This document shows, piece by piece, positions 1 to 7,598 of a DNA stretch of 64,000 nt. The notes under the pieces were generated by a model. That model saw nothing but the letters and a program-made list of their open reading frames with translations. It did not search any database and was not told the DNA's origin. Where the stretch lies: NCBI GenBank assembly GCA_030147505.1, contig JASBVG010000123.1:105207-169206 (forward strand). Direction: 5' to 3'. This stretch comes from Tardiphaga sp. GTDB lineage: Bacteria; Pseudomonadota; Alphaproteobacteria; Rhizobiales; Xanthobacteraceae. Within the stretch, counting starts at the first letter, position 1, and every line of letters begins with the position of its first letter. A program made the translations under genes and the position numbers.

Positions 1-1151
1 TTGGCTTTGCTGCCGGACGACACCGCATCCGGCTTGGTCACGCCATAGGTGATCGACACAATGCCACCGTCAAACTCGACGATGCAGCCCGCCTTTTTCT
101 TCTGCCGATCGGTGAACGATCGCCGATACACGGCCGCCTGGATTGCATCTTCCTCGGCCTCCAGCGGAGCATTTGCCTCGTCCTCGTCGAACTCGCCGCT
201 TTCGTCCTCGAAGCTCCTGTCGTTATTCGCCTGGATGAGACCCGAGATCTCTTGCAAGCGCGCCTCTTCGTTCCCTTCGAAAATCTTCACCTTGGGCTCA
301 GATTTCGACCATGACCACTTGGCGTTCTGCGGGAGATCCGTGGCCAGTTCGGCCCACAGCCAGCCCTCGGCCACAAGATCCGTGCAGACTTTGGCGAGCT
401 TCTCCGTCGCCATCTGCTTCAGCAGTTCCGGCTTTGAGACGACATGTGACGTGCCGAACAGATCCTCGACCAATTCGCCACCGGCGGCACGATATGCCTC
501 AGTGCCGACGAAGGTCATCAGGTCGCCGATCTCGCGATCGGTCGCGCCCAGTTCGCGCTTGACGTTGCCTTCATACAGCATGCCGGCCTTCTGCAGCTTG
601 GCGAAGGCCTTATCCTGAGTCTTGTGAGACACGCCGAGCGTGAAGGCGCGCGCGACTTCGGCCTTGATGTCGCCCCGGCGCCAGGCATCACGGATCTTCG
701 GCGATAGCTGACCGAGGGCGAGAGCTTGCCGCACCTCTTTCTCTGACATGCCATATTGCAGCGCGATCTCTTCGTTGACCTTGCCGCGCTCGACCATCCG
801 GGCAAATGCTTCATACTGATCGACCGGATGCAGCTGGTGCGCCAACACCGCGGTCGTCAGCGAATCCTCGAACGCGCCAGCCTCATCGACCTTGCGTAGC
901 GTGCAATTGATAACTTCGTCGCCATCCGGCCCATAGATCTGGCGCAACGCTGCGAGGCGACGATTGCCATTCGAGACGCCGTATTCGTCGTCGAACATGT
1001 GGTAGACGACCAGGTTCTCGATCAAGCCACGCGCGAAGATGTTCGCCGCCAGCGCATCGATACCTTCCAAGCGGCCTGCTACGCGCGCATTGATACCGTC
1101 GCCAACTTCGTGACCGAAATGCAGTTTGTTCAGTGGAACTTGAACGTCCAT
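1..1151 (-). CDS. ParB-like partition/nuclease-fold protein, partial
   Basis: The frame opens at ATG 1151 and stays open to the window edge, so the C-terminus is missing; about 383 codons are visible. The N-terminal third resembles the ParB/RepB/Spo0J domain: a GNRRLAAL motif near residue 60 stands where ParB has its GERR box. A KorB-like helix-turn-helix follows (VNEEIALQYGMSEKEVRQAL). Family members bind parS and load onto DNA, but phage versions can have other jobs. It is the last visible gene of the leftward phage-like operon, and a canonical parS lies on the same element at 8328-8341. The C-terminal part is acidic and was not recognised. The ParB-like fold is fairly sure; the partition role is inferred. 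Confidence 0.75.
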   Translation of the reverse strand, partial: MDVQVPLNKLHFGHEVGDGINARVAGRLEGIDALAANIFARGLIENLVVYHMFDDEYGVSNGNRRLAALRQIYGPDGDEVINCTLRKVDEAGAFEDSLTTAVLAHQLHPVDQYEAFARMVERGKVNEEIALQYGMSEKEVRQALALGQLSPKIRDAWRRGDIKAEVARAFTLGVSHKTQDKAFAKLQKAGMLYEGNVKRELGATDREIGDLMTFVGTEAYRAAGGELVEDLFGTSHVVSKPELLKQMATEKLAKVCTDLVAEGWLWAELATDLPQNAKWSWSKSEPKVKIFEGNEEARLQEISGLIQANNDRSFEDESGEFDEDEANAPLEAEEDAIQAAVYRRSFTDRQKKKAGCIVEFDGGIVSITYGVTKPDAVSSGSKA

Positions 1152-1162
1152 AGCCTTGCTCC

Positions 1163-1683
1163 CTAGTTGTTGACCGATGCAATCGAGACCTGCTCGAACG
1201 TCGGCTTGCCGTCTTTGATGATGAAGCGGTGCGGAATCGGGCGAACTCGACGGTCTCGCGATGCTCGGTCACGCTTTCCGGCACACCGAGAAAGACGTTC
1301 ATCTCCAGCCAGCCGTTGACGGCTTGACCGGTGATGTGTTTCGCCAGCCCATCGAGCGACTCGCACAACGTGTCTTGATCGCCTTCGAGCCGACACCAGT
1401 TATGCTCGGCGGGCACCGGGCCATGTGCCACATATGTGCCGTCGCGATGAAACGAGACCTCGACATCGTCGAGACGATCGCAGCACATGAATGGAATGAC
1501 ATCGCCGATCGCCAACACCTGGTTGTAGGTCTCGACTTCGCCGTCGGTGATGCCCTCGTCACCGAGCTTGTAGCCGAGGAAGTAGTCGTCGCCGATCTGG
1601 ACGACGAATCCCTCGGGCGTCGCGCGCGCCGGCGGACACGCTTCATCGACAAATCCTTCGGGATACCATTCTCGCTCTGCCAT
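1163..1683 (-). pseudogene. hypothetical phage protein with apparent -1 frameshift
   Basis: The frame starts at ATG 1683 (MAEREWYPEGFVDEA), with an AGGGAAG ribosome site just upstream. It reads well to about 1243 (VTEHRETVEFA). There the sensible sequence moves to another frame (PIPHRFIIKDGKPTFEQV) that ends at TAG 1163, twelve bases before the ParB start. One base appears to be missing near 1238-1243. Restoring it would give a protein of about 174 residues. Either this is a sequencing error or the gene is broken. No known domain was recognised. Reading on in the first frame runs antisense-like into the ParB gene, so I reject that longer product. Confidence 0.55.
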
Positions 1684-1685
1684 GA

Positions 1686-1886
1686 TCAACTTCCCTTCGT
1701 TTTGGTAACGTTGCTGATCTCGATGCCGTAAACGGCCAGACCGACACGATCGATGATGCCGGCCTCGCCGGTCAGCAACAGACCAGCCAAGCGCGCGCCG
1801 AGCGCAGCGGTGTCGCCCTTCAGATGGTGCAGTCGATCGAAAAGAACGCCGGGATCGACATCGAGCGTCACATTAAGCTTGGCCAT
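1686..1886 (-). CDS. small hypothetical phage protein (66 aa)
   Basis: It starts at ATG 1886 (MAKLNVTLDVDPGVLFDRL) and its stop sits three bases before the next start at 1683, so it belongs to the tightly packed leftward operon. A longer frame from 1934 exists, but that part overlaps the small basic gene at 1873-2001 and looks non-coding. The protein alternates hydrophobic and charged residues and has a glycine-leucine-rich middle. No family was recognised. Confidence rests on position, spacing and codon composition. Confidence 0.5.
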   Translation of the reverse strand: MAKLNVTLDVDPGVLFDRLHHLKGDTAALGARLAGLLLTGEAGIIDRVGLAVYGIEISNVTKTKGS

Positions 1887-2001
1887 TAGCGCCACCTGCC
1901 TTTGCCGCACGATCGCGCCCACGCTTGCGGGCACGATACTCCCGCCGCTTCTTCGTCAGAGCGCGCTTGCGTTTCTCTTTTCCGGTGCGATGACGGCCCA
2001 T
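1873..2001 (-). CDS. very small basic protein (42 aa)
   Basis: It starts at ATG 2001 and ends at TAA 1873. It begins MGRHRTGKEKRKRALTKKRR and is dominated by Lys and Arg throughout. A GGGGATAGGTG stretch precedes the ATG. The start overlaps the stop of the upstream gene in the ATGA manner, as do most genes of this operon, and its end overlaps the next start by 14 bases. This looks like a small nucleic-acid-binding phage protein, but no family was recognised. Confidence 0.45.
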   Translation of the reverse strand: MGRHRTGKEKRKRALTKKRREYRARKRGRDRAAKAGGANGQA

Positions 2002-2180
2002 CACCTATCCCCAACCATCGCGGGAGACTTCGGCGGCGGCACTTCGGTCCAGACCGCCTTACGGGGCCATCGGTCCATGTTGTAAGGCGTGCAGCAGCGA
2101 CCGACATAAACCGGCACAAGAATCTCCCATTGCGGGATGACGAACAGAAAGCGCCGCGTGCGGCCGGTGTATTCGGTCAT
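2001..2180 (-). CDS. small hypothetical phage protein (59 aa)
   Basis: It runs from ATG 2180 (MTEYTGRTRRFLFVIPQWE) to a TGA that overlaps the next ATG. The start overlaps the stop of the upstream gene by four bases. It contains two adjacent cysteines (GRCCTPYNMDRW) and a proline-rich tail. Longer in-frame extensions upstream run into the neighbour and are not needed. Function unknown. Confidence 0.5.
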   Translation of the reverse strand: MTEYTGRTRRFLFVIPQWEILVPVYVGRCCTPYNMDRWPRKAVWTEVPPPKSPAMVGDR

Positions 2181-2434
2181 GACGCAGCGCTCCCATCCTT
2201 GCCCGTAAGCGATGGAGCCCCGACGAAGGCGCGTGCCTTGTCGTTGAAGTGGTATGTCGAGCCGCGATGGGGGGACCAGATCAGATAGCCCTTCGCGTGC
2301 AGGCTCTCTATCGTGCTCATGCGGCTGACAGTGAACGATGCCCAAATGCTCTCTGGGTACTGCGGCAGGTTTTGCGATATCTTAAACGACAGGCGCAGGC
2401 ATCGCTTTTCGGCGGCGGTGAGATCGTGCGTCAT
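2177..2434 (-). CDS. hypothetical phage protein, possible winged helix (85 aa)
   Basis: It starts at ATG 2434, overlapping the upstream stop by four bases. The segment SRMSTIESLHAKGYLIWSPH resembles the recognition helix and wing of small winged-helix proteins, with a helical front part (TAAEKRCLRLSFKISQ). This is only a resemblance; no specific family was identified. It sits in the middle of the leftward early operon. Confidence 0.5.
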   Translation of the reverse strand: MTHDLTAAEKRCLRLSFKISQNLPQYPESIWASFTVSRMSTIESLHAKGYLIWSPHRGSTYHFNDKARAFVGAPSLTGKDGSAAS

Positions 2435-2883
2435 CGCGCCTCGCTCCCACGGTCATTGCGAGCGACGATTGGCTCCCACTCGATGAGCATGCCAACGAAC
2501 GGGCCGAGCCTGGTCATATCGCCATGTTCATCGCGCCAGAACTGCTGCATGTCTGCCCAGTCGGCGAAACCATCATCGATGGCGAACTGATCGAGGCCGG
2601 CATTGCTGACGATCGCAGGCTGGTCGCCGATAATGATGCGGCGGGCGCCGATGAAGATGCGGATCTCGCGCACGCGCCTGCAGTGAGCCTCGCCGATCCT
2701 GAAACAGTCGCGCGAGCGCATGCCGTGATACAGCTGCAGCGTCTCGTCGGCACGCGCATGGCGGCGCTTGCCGACGGCGCGGATGGTCTGGCGCTTCGCG
2801 CTGCAGTCGAATGTTTCGACCGACATGCCGAGGCCAGCCCGGATGGGATCGATGAACCGTCGCTTGAAGGAATAGGCGACCAT
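2431..2883 (-). CDS. hypothetical phage protein, ASCH-like (150 aa)
   Basis: It starts at ATG 2883. It has the pattern of a phage group I associate with the ASCH/PUA-like fold: YSFKRRFIDPIRAG, then KRQTIRAVGKRRHARADETL, then QLYHGMRSRDCFRIGEAHC. ASCH proteins are small putative RNA-binding proteins common in phages. The C-terminal third (DDGFADWADMQQFWRDEHGD) also fits that group. Its neighbours are unknown small genes. The group assignment is moderately sure; the biochemical role is not known. Confidence 0.6.
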   Translation of the reverse strand: MVAYSFKRRFIDPIRAGLGMSVETFDCSAKRQTIRAVGKRRHARADETLQLYHGMRSRDCFRIGEAHCRRVREIRIFIGARRIIIGDQPAIVSNAGLDQFAIDDGFADWADMQQFWRDEHGDMTRLGPFVGMLIEWEPIVARNDRGSEAR

Positions 2884-3135
2884 CTAACCGGCCTCCGCGT
2901 TCTCGGAGGGGACCGACAGCGAGACCACCGGATGCACCACACCTTGGATCGCAAGAACGATCGGCTGGCCCTGGACCAAGCGACGGATCTCCGCCTCGGT
3001 AGGCTTCCATGCCGAGACCATCCAGCCGTTCTGGTCGCAGATCTCCAGCGTGTGGCAGATGCCATCACGGGCGTGATCCCATTCGGCTGGTGCGGCCATC
3101 CGACGTGTGGCGTTGGCGAGTTGCAGCGGCCTCAT
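2884..3135 (-). CDS. hypothetical phage protein (83 aa)
   Basis: It starts at ATG 3135 (MRPLQLANATRRMAAPAEWD) and ends immediately before the next start at 2883. It overlaps the upstream gene by four bases. The central part, ICHTLEICDQNGWMVSAW, suggests a small beta-rich domain. No family was recognised. It belongs to the leftward operon. Confidence 0.5.
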   Translation of the reverse strand: MRPLQLANATRRMAAPAEWDHARDGICHTLEICDQNGWMVSAWKPTEAEIRRLVQGQPIVLAIQGVVHPVVSLSVPSENAEAG

Positions 3136-3407
3136 GACGGCTTGACCTCAATGTCGCCCGCCTGTGGCTCGCGACCGTAGTTATCGGTGACGCTCTTCAT
3201 CAGAAGATCGGACATGTGCGACGTGAACTTCTCCGTCTCGGACAGAGTGAAGCCACGCTCCCGCGCGATGTAGCCGACGCTGCAGGCCAGCATTTGGCAG
3301 CTGGCGTTCAGCACGGTGTAGGCATCGACGCCGTCGGAGCAACGGCTGTACACCGCCATCAGCTGCGCAACTTCGTCAGGGACTTCTGCTTCGCGCGAGA
3401 TAGTCAT
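3132..3407 (-). CDS. hypothetical phage protein (91 aa)
   Basis: It starts at ATG 3407 and overlaps the methyltransferase stop by four bases. It is mostly helical in appearance (DEVAQLMAVYSRCSDGVDAY) with two cysteines in the middle. No recognisable domain. Translational coupling with both neighbours supports that it is real. Confidence 0.5.
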   Translation of the reverse strand: MTISREAEVPDEVAQLMAVYSRCSDGVDAYTVLNASCQMLACSVGYIARERGFTLSETEKFTSHMSDLLMKSVTDNYGREPQAGDIEVKPS

Positions 3408-4468
3408 GCCGCCACTCCCGTGAATTCGAGTTCGTTGCCCCAGCTAACCCAGCCCTTGCGCGGCCTGCGCGCGTAGCATTCGAGATACGGCCCTTCGACC
3501 AGGCGCTCGATGCGCTCATAGGCTTCATCAGGCTTGCGGGAATGCTCCATCACAGGCGCAACGATGAGCTGCTGCACATCGGCGTGCAGTCGCTTCGGAT
3601 TGCCCTTGGTGGCGAGCAGACACATTTCCGGATTGGAGCGGGTCCAATGCCCCTGCCCCATATGCCAGCCTTCGCCGCTGGCATTCTGTTTCACCCAGGT
3701 GAACGCAACAGTCTTGTATTCGAGGCCGAGCGCCGCGATCAGCTCCAGAGCCAGATGGATGGCCCAATCGACGATCCAGATGACGGCTGTATAGTCGTCG
3801 GCGGCGATCTCACGCACCGGTGCGAGATCCTGCATGATGCGGTCGATCGCGCCCGTGGTGTAGTGCGTGTTCGCCGAGCGATCCTGCCCGGTCGCGGAAT
3901 AGGTCTCGTAATGCCAGGGCGGATCGAAATAGCCGAGCTTCGCGCGAAAGCCCGACCGGGCGAGAGCTTCGAGATCCTGCGCGGTGCCGCCTTTCATCGT
4001 CCGCGCCGCATGCGCCGCCCGACGCTCGGCGATCTCGGCCGACTTCGTCGCCGCCTTGACCGGATCGACAACGATCGCCTTGCTGGAGGCGACGTTCTCA
4101 CGCACGCTGACCACCAGGGCCTCGAAACTGTCGTCGTCGAGATCCGCGGCGTTCTTCGCCTTCATCGACAGTTTGCGATCGACACCGATCTCGGCGAGCG
4201 TCGCCGGCGCCGGTTCATCGCCGGATGTCTTCGGCCGGCCCTTGCGTGCCAGCTGACCGGCTTCCTCTGCCGCCTGGAGCAACACGCCCAGGCGTCGCTC
4301 GCAGCGCAGCTGGAATGCCATTGCTTCGGCCAGCAGCACGCGATCGCGGATTTTCTGCGCGTGCAGCTTGATGAAGTCGAGCTCGTCGCGGATCGACAGC
4401 ACGTCTTTCACCGTGGCTGCTTCGGCGAGTGCCTGTCGAGCGATCTCGTATTGGGCAAGCATGGTCAT
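3404..4468 (-). CDS. MT-A70 family adenine-N6 methyltransferase
   Basis: This is a 354-residue protein. The catalytic motif DPPW lies at residues 182-185 within LGYFDPPWHYETYS, and the MT-A70 fold continues to the end (PVMEHSRKPDEAYERIERLV). The first 170 residues are helical and charged and carry no catalytic motif; they may form a DNA-binding or oligomerising part. MT-A70 enzymes of phages and plasmids methylate adenine N6 in DNA. There is no restriction nuclease next to it, so it is best seen as an orphan enzyme for self-protection or regulation. The start could be ATG 4468 or 4462. It overlaps the upstream DGQHR gene by four bases. Confidence 0.85.
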   Translation of the reverse strand: MTMLAQYEIARQALAEAATVKDVLSIRDELDFIKLHAQKIRDRVLLAEAMAFQLRCERRLGVLLQAAEEAGQLARKGRPKTSGDEPAPATLAEIGVDRKLSMKAKNAADLDDDSFEALVVSVRENVASSKAIVVDPVKAATKSAEIAERRAAHAARTMKGGTAQDLEALARSGFRAKLGYFDPPWHYETYSATGQDRSANTHYTTGAIDRIMQDLAPVREIAADDYTAVIWIVDWAIHLALELIAALGLEYKTVAFTWVKQNASGEGWHMGQGHWTRSNPEMCLLATKGNPKRLHADVQQLIVAPVMEHSRKPDEAYERIERLVEGPYLECYARRPRKGWVSWGNELEFTGVAA

Positions 4469-5319
4469 GCGGCCGTCACCGCCAGCTTGTCTTCGAGATG
4501 ACTGCCGATGCTATCGACCAGGGCGTCGCCGATCGACGTGCCCTCATTGACAGCCGCCGCGCGGGCAGCATTGAACGCCGCCGCGAAGTCGAAGCTTTGC
4601 ATGGCCATGATCAGCTTCTTCTGGTCGGCACGCCATCCCGGTTCGCCTTCCAGATTGGCGCAGAGCGCATCGACGATCTGGGCGCGGATCATGCCGGGAT
4701 TGCCGCGACGGGTCTTGGTGATGCAGCACAGCGCATCGACGAAGATGTCGCGGCCATATTTCTCCAGGAGGCCTTTCAGCATGCCGACGGCGAGCGTTTC
4801 GCCGGCCTTCATCTTGTTGGCCGGCAGCGGATAGCGGCAGATCGTGACATCGGCCGCGGCGCAGGCCTCGGCCAGTGCAACGGCCTTTGCCTCACCCGAG
4901 GCCACACGCGCCGCATGCACCTGCAAAGCGCTCATGGCGGTGACGTTGCCATTCACCGCCGCGAAGGCTTCCGCCTGCTTGCGCCGATCGGCAGGGACCA
5001 CCTGACAAGGCACCTGCTTCTGACCGGCGAGCAGGGCTGCAGTGGTGCGGTGCTGGCCGTCGATGATCGCGTACAGGCCGGCCGGGAGTGGCGCGACGAT
5101 GATCGGCGCGAACTTTGCCCACTCGAAACCACGCGCGATCGCAAGAATGTTCTTCTCACCGGCACGAAGCACGCCGCGCTGATAGGTCGGATCGATGCGA
5201 AGCTGCGAGATCGAGATCCATTCCAGCGTTGGCTCGGCGCCCACTTCGACCACCGCGAAATGCTGCGATTCGAAGCGGCCAACCAGGGGCTTGATATCGA
5301 TGCGGCGCAGATCGCTCAT
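4465..5319 (-). CDS. ParB/DGQHR-domain protein
   Basis: This 284-residue protein carries the DGQHR motif at residues 87-91 (LYAIIDGQHRTTAALLAG), typical of the ParB/sulfiredoxin-fold DGQHR group. The front half matches that fold: a beta strand, a YQRGVLR segment (residues 46-52), then the DGQHR turn. The C-terminal half is helical and unrecognised. Such proteins occur in phages and next to DNA-modification genes, and here it is translationally coupled to an adenine methyltransferase. ATPase or nucleotide-binding activity is possible but not shown. Confidence 0.75.
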   Translation of the reverse strand: MSDLRRIDIKPLVGRFESQHFAVVEVGAEPTLEWISISQLRIDPTYQRGVLRAGEKNILAIARGFEWAKFAPIIVAPLPAGLYAIIDGQHRTTAALLAGQKQVPCQVVPADRRKQAEAFAAVNGNVTAMSALQVHAARVASGEAKAVALAEACAAADVTICRYPLPANKMKAGETLAVGMLKGLLEKYGRDIFVDALCCITKTRRGNPGMIRAQIVDALCANLEGEPGWRADQKKLIMAMQSFDFAAAFNAARAAAVNEGTSIGDALVDSIGSHLEDKLAVTAA

Positions 5320-5774
5320 GATTGCATCTCCGGCATTGCGTCATGCAGCACGCCATCGAGACGCCGGCCGGCGATCTGCTTGGTACCGCGGAAGAGCTGC
5401 TCGCCGGCGCCGCCCTTCGTCAACACCTGGAACGTGTGCTGCGGCGCCAGCGCCATGACGGCGAAGACCTTGTCGATCCACTCGACGGGCACGTCGTCAT
5501 GGAAGAGATCGCCATGGGCGCAGACAAAGATCATGCGCGGCTTCGACCAGCCGAGCGGCTGCAATAGCCACTGCGCATTGAAACGCACCTCGCCGGTCCA
5601 AACCGGCCCGGCCTTGCTATCCGTTGTCAGCCCCGCCCGCGACGGATGGTTGCGCAGGCGCGTGCCGGCGAGCTTCATCGCATAGCAATGCGTGCAACCA
5701 GGCGACAGCACCGAACAACCGGTGATTGGATTCCACGTCGCATCGGTCCATTCGATGTGCGACTTGTCGCTCAT
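5316..5774 (-). CDS. DUF5131 (phage Gp37/Gp68) protein, internally shortened
   Basis: The N-terminus matches the DUF5131 family clearly: IEWTDATWNPITGCSVLSPG with a nearby CTHCYA, then FVCAHGDLFHDDVP and TFQVLTK. The cysteine cluster resembles a radical-SAM-like iron-sulfur site. Family members are usually well over 200 residues; this one has 152. Right after VLTK the sequence jumps to a segment (FRGTKQIAGRRLDGVLHD) that looks like the family's normal C-terminal end. That suggests an in-frame internal deletion of roughly 100 residues. The function of the family is unknown. It is in the leftward operon, overlapping both neighbours by four bases. Confidence 0.75.
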   Translation of the reverse strand: MSDKSHIEWTDATWNPITGCSVLSPGCTHCYAMKLAGTRLRNHPSRAGLTTDSKAGPVWTGEVRFNAQWLLQPLGWSKPRMIFVCAHGDLFHDDVPVEWIDKVFAVMALAPQHTFQVLTKGGAGEQLFRGTKQIAGRRLDGVLHDAMPEMQS

Positions 5775-5956
5775 TGCAGCAAGCTCGCTTCGATCGACGG
5801 GAGCGCACCGAGATGCGTCAGCTCCTGACGAATCTCGATCTCGCGGCGCTGGTCGGCGCCGACGTCGGGATTGCGGCCGGCGCGAAAGGCTGCCAGCACG
5901 CGTTGATGCAGTTCATGGTACTCGGCACGCAGATGTTCGACGCGATCGAGGTTCAC
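5771..5956 (-). CDS. small hypothetical phage protein (61 aa)
   Basis: It starts at GTG 5956 (VNLDRVEHLRAEYHELHQRV); the GTG overlaps the upstream TGA. It is strongly helical and charged, probably a small coiled coil. A longer frame upstream is antisense-like Arg-rich noise and is rejected. No family recognised. Confidence 0.5.
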   Translation of the reverse strand: MNLDRVEHLRAEYHELHQRVLAAFRAGRNPDVGADQRREIEIRQELTHLGALPSIEASLLQ

Positions 5957-6273
5957 GGACGCATCTCCCTTTCCTGTTTCAGAGCTAGAAGGGCATCGGC
6001 GCGCAGCAGCGGCAGCGTGGCGCCGACGATCATCATCCATTGCTGCGCGACCGCTTTGTCGTCGCGGATCTGTTCGAGGCCGATCACCATCACCATCGCC
6101 GCCTGGGTGACGCGCTCGTCCTCGGCCGGTCGCGCATCCCCGGCGCGAACTTCGCAAGCGAGGTCCGCCAGGCGCTGGCGAAACTCGACCCGGTCATAGT
6201 TCGGCCGCGTGATGACATGCTCGGCGAGCACGATCAGATTCGACAGCGTGGTGAAGAGCGGCTTGGTCAGCAT
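5953..6273 (-). CDS. hypothetical phage protein (106 aa)
   Basis: It starts at ATG 6273 (MLTKPLFTTLSNLIVLAEHV) and overlaps the preceding gene by seven bases. It is helical, with a hydrophobic stretch in the second half (WMMIVGATLPLLRADALLAL). That stretch is too short and charged to call a membrane anchor. Unknown function. Confidence 0.5.
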   Translation of the reverse strand: MLTKPLFTTLSNLIVLAEHVITRPNYDRVEFRQRLADLACEVRAGDARPAEDERVTQAAMVMVIGLEQIRDDKAVAQQWMMIVGATLPLLRADALLALKQEREMRP

Positions 6274-6656
6274 GCGCGCGCCCCACGCATGATATCGCTT
6301 TCAGTGTTCGGCCGAGACCAGCGCGGACCATTGGCGTTGTCTTCGCGCAGCGCCCTTGCTTCACTCCGAACGAGATCCGCCAATGCGACCATCACACAGC
6401 GCCAGCGCTGCTGCTGCAGATCCGCAACGCGAGCAGTCCGCATCATGGTCACCGCCAGCAAGCGCGTGGGATCGAGCAGTGCATTGCAGCCGACGCTGTC
6501 ACCGACAGCGAGCAGTTCGCCGTAGAGCTGATCGACAGCCTTGGCCATCGCTTCGGCGTCGCTGCGGCCATCGAGAAAGGCCTGCGCCGCGGCGATCGCC
6601 TTGCCGGCGAGATAGGCAGCCACATGCTGCGGCGAGAGTTCAGCGGATGACGACAC
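6267..6656 (-). CDS. hypothetical phage protein (129 aa)
   Basis: It starts at ATG 6656 and overlaps the upstream membrane-protein gene by 17 bases. Mostly helical and alanine-rich (HVAAYLAGKAIAAAQAFLDG). It shares its general look with the 106-residue neighbour, but no domain was recognised. Confidence 0.5.
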   Translation of the reverse strand: MSSSAELSPQHVAAYLAGKAIAAAQAFLDGRSDAEAMAKAVDQLYGELLAVGDSVGCNALLDPTRLLAVTMMRTARVADLQQQRWRCVMVALADLVRSEARALREDNANGPRWSRPNTESDIMRGARAC

Positions 6657-6852
6657 GCGCGCCTCCGGTTGTCAGGTTACGGGCAGCGGTCCGCGTCGAG
6701 GGCAACAGGAAACGGCCGCTGCCCGCTTTCGGCTGCAGGGCAGTGCCGCCGAAATGGGTCAGGCGCGGTTGCGAGAGCTTCCGCGCGCAAAGGAGAGCGA
6801 TGATGGTGAAGGCCAGCATCACGCCGGCGAATGCGATGACCGCGGCGATCAT
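6640..6852 (-). CDS. small membrane protein (70 aa)
   Basis: It starts at ATG 6852. Residues 2-22 form one clear transmembrane helix (IAAVIAFAGVMLAFTIIALL), followed by a basic cytoplasmic-looking tail. Function unknown. It overlaps the preceding regulator-like gene by four bases. Confidence 0.5.
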   Translation of the reverse strand: MIAAVIAFAGVMLAFTIIALLCARKLSQPRLTHFGGTALQPKAGSGRFLLPSTRTAARNLTTGGARVVIR

Positions 6853-7229
6853 GCGCGGTCTCCAGCGTCGAGCTTCGCCAGTTCGCGCTCCAGCTGGATG
6901 CGCTTCACGGCCTTGTGGACCTCGCGCACGGCGGGATCGGTGCCGCCTTCGGTAAGCGCCAGCACTGTCTCGATCACCAGTTTCGACTGGCAGAGCGCCG
7001 CGATCATTGCCGGATTCGGCATACGATTGTCGGACAGCATTTTCTGACAGGTCGAAAGCGGCTGGCCGGTCAAAAACACCAATTCCGCCACGGCCTTACC
7101 CTTCGGCAGCACTTCCTGCACTTTCTGCATGACCGGCGGAAAAACAGGGTCTGCAGCGGGTTTCGGATTCCGGATCCGGCATACGGCAGATTTGGGCTTG
7201 GCGCGCGTGTTCGCTAGCTTCTTCGTCAT
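6849..7229 (-). CDS. phage HTH-like regulatory protein (126 aa)
   Basis: It starts at ATG 7229 (MTKKLANTRAKPKSAVCRIR), overlapping the Cro-like gene's stop. The middle (AVAELVFLTGQPLSTCQKML, then SDNRMPNPAMIAAL) looks like a helix-turn-helix of the kind found in second genes of early phage operons. The N-terminus is basic and probably disordered. The assignment is a resemblance only. Confidence 0.5.
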   Translation of the reverse strand: MTKKLANTRAKPKSAVCRIRNPKPAADPVFPPVMQKVQEVLPKGKAVAELVFLTGQPLSTCQKMLSDNRMPNPAMIAALCQSKLVIETVLALTEGGTDPAVREVHKAVKRIQLERELAKLDAGDRA

Positions 7230-7504
7230 GAGGAAACCTCGGTCGCGGGAGCTGGGTAAATGTCGGGGCGAAGTTCGTGCGCAGGCACGCCGGTAAAGCG
7301 TTCGATGGCGATGCAGTATCCGGGGGAAGTCCCCTTCTTCGCGCGTTCGAGCCAGTACCAAATCTGCGACTGCGTGGTGCCGATCCCGTTCGCCAGCGGT
7401 AGCTGGCCTTGCGCGATATCAATCGCGCGCTGGAGAGCAGCTCGCCTGAGAGCGAGCTGATCAGCCGTTACGGCACCTGCAGGTTTCGACGAATCATTTG
7501 CCAT
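7226..7504 (-). CDS. Cro-like (YdaS-type) helix-turn-helix regulator
   Basis: This 92-residue protein is the first gene of the leftward operon, divergent from the CI-type repressor. Residues 23-70 fit the Cro/YdaS helix-turn-helix: LRRAALQRAIDIAQGQLPLA, then NGIGTTQSQIWYWLERAKKG, then CIAIERFTGV. YdaS proteins are Cro-like partners of phage repressors. Three operator copies lie in the 94 bp between the two genes, fitting a lambda-like switch. Its position makes it the likely anti-repressor of the lysogenic state. Confidence 0.8.
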   Translation of the reverse strand: MANDSSKPAGAVTADQLALRRAALQRAIDIAQGQLPLANGIGTTQSQIWYWLERAKKGTSPGYCIAIERFTGVPAHELRPDIYPAPATEVSS

Positions 7505-7515
7505 AACCGAGCGCT

Positions 7516-7586
7516 ACCGAAAAATCGGTGATTCGCCAAGCGAATTACCGAAATCTCTGTGCGCGCCCGGTTACCAAAATCTCGGT
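7516..7586. promoter_or_regulatory. three phage operators between cro-like and repressor genes
   Basis: Three related 14-bp sites lie here: 7516-7529 (ACCGAAAAATCGGT), 7547-7560 (ACCGAAATCTCTGT) and 7573-7586 (ACCAAAATCTCGGT). Their start-to-start spacings are 31 and 26 bp. The consensus is ACCGAAAWWTCGGT, a near-palindrome with 5-bp arms. The arrangement of three operators between divergent cro and cI genes is the classic lambdoid layout. The same motif recurs behind the repressor at 8340-8374. Confidence 0.8.
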
Positions 7587-7598
7587 AGTTTCGGTCCC

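Noticed and set aside
883..1162. C-terminal continuation of the 1683 frame into the ParB gene
   Set aside because: The translation turns into Ser/Arg-rich noise after the probable frameshift and overlaps ParB.
3542..4501. 319-codon open frame on the plus strand
   Set aside because: It lies wholly opposite the MT-A70 gene, whose product has clear motifs; the plus-strand translation has no domain and typical antisense composition of GC-rich DNA.
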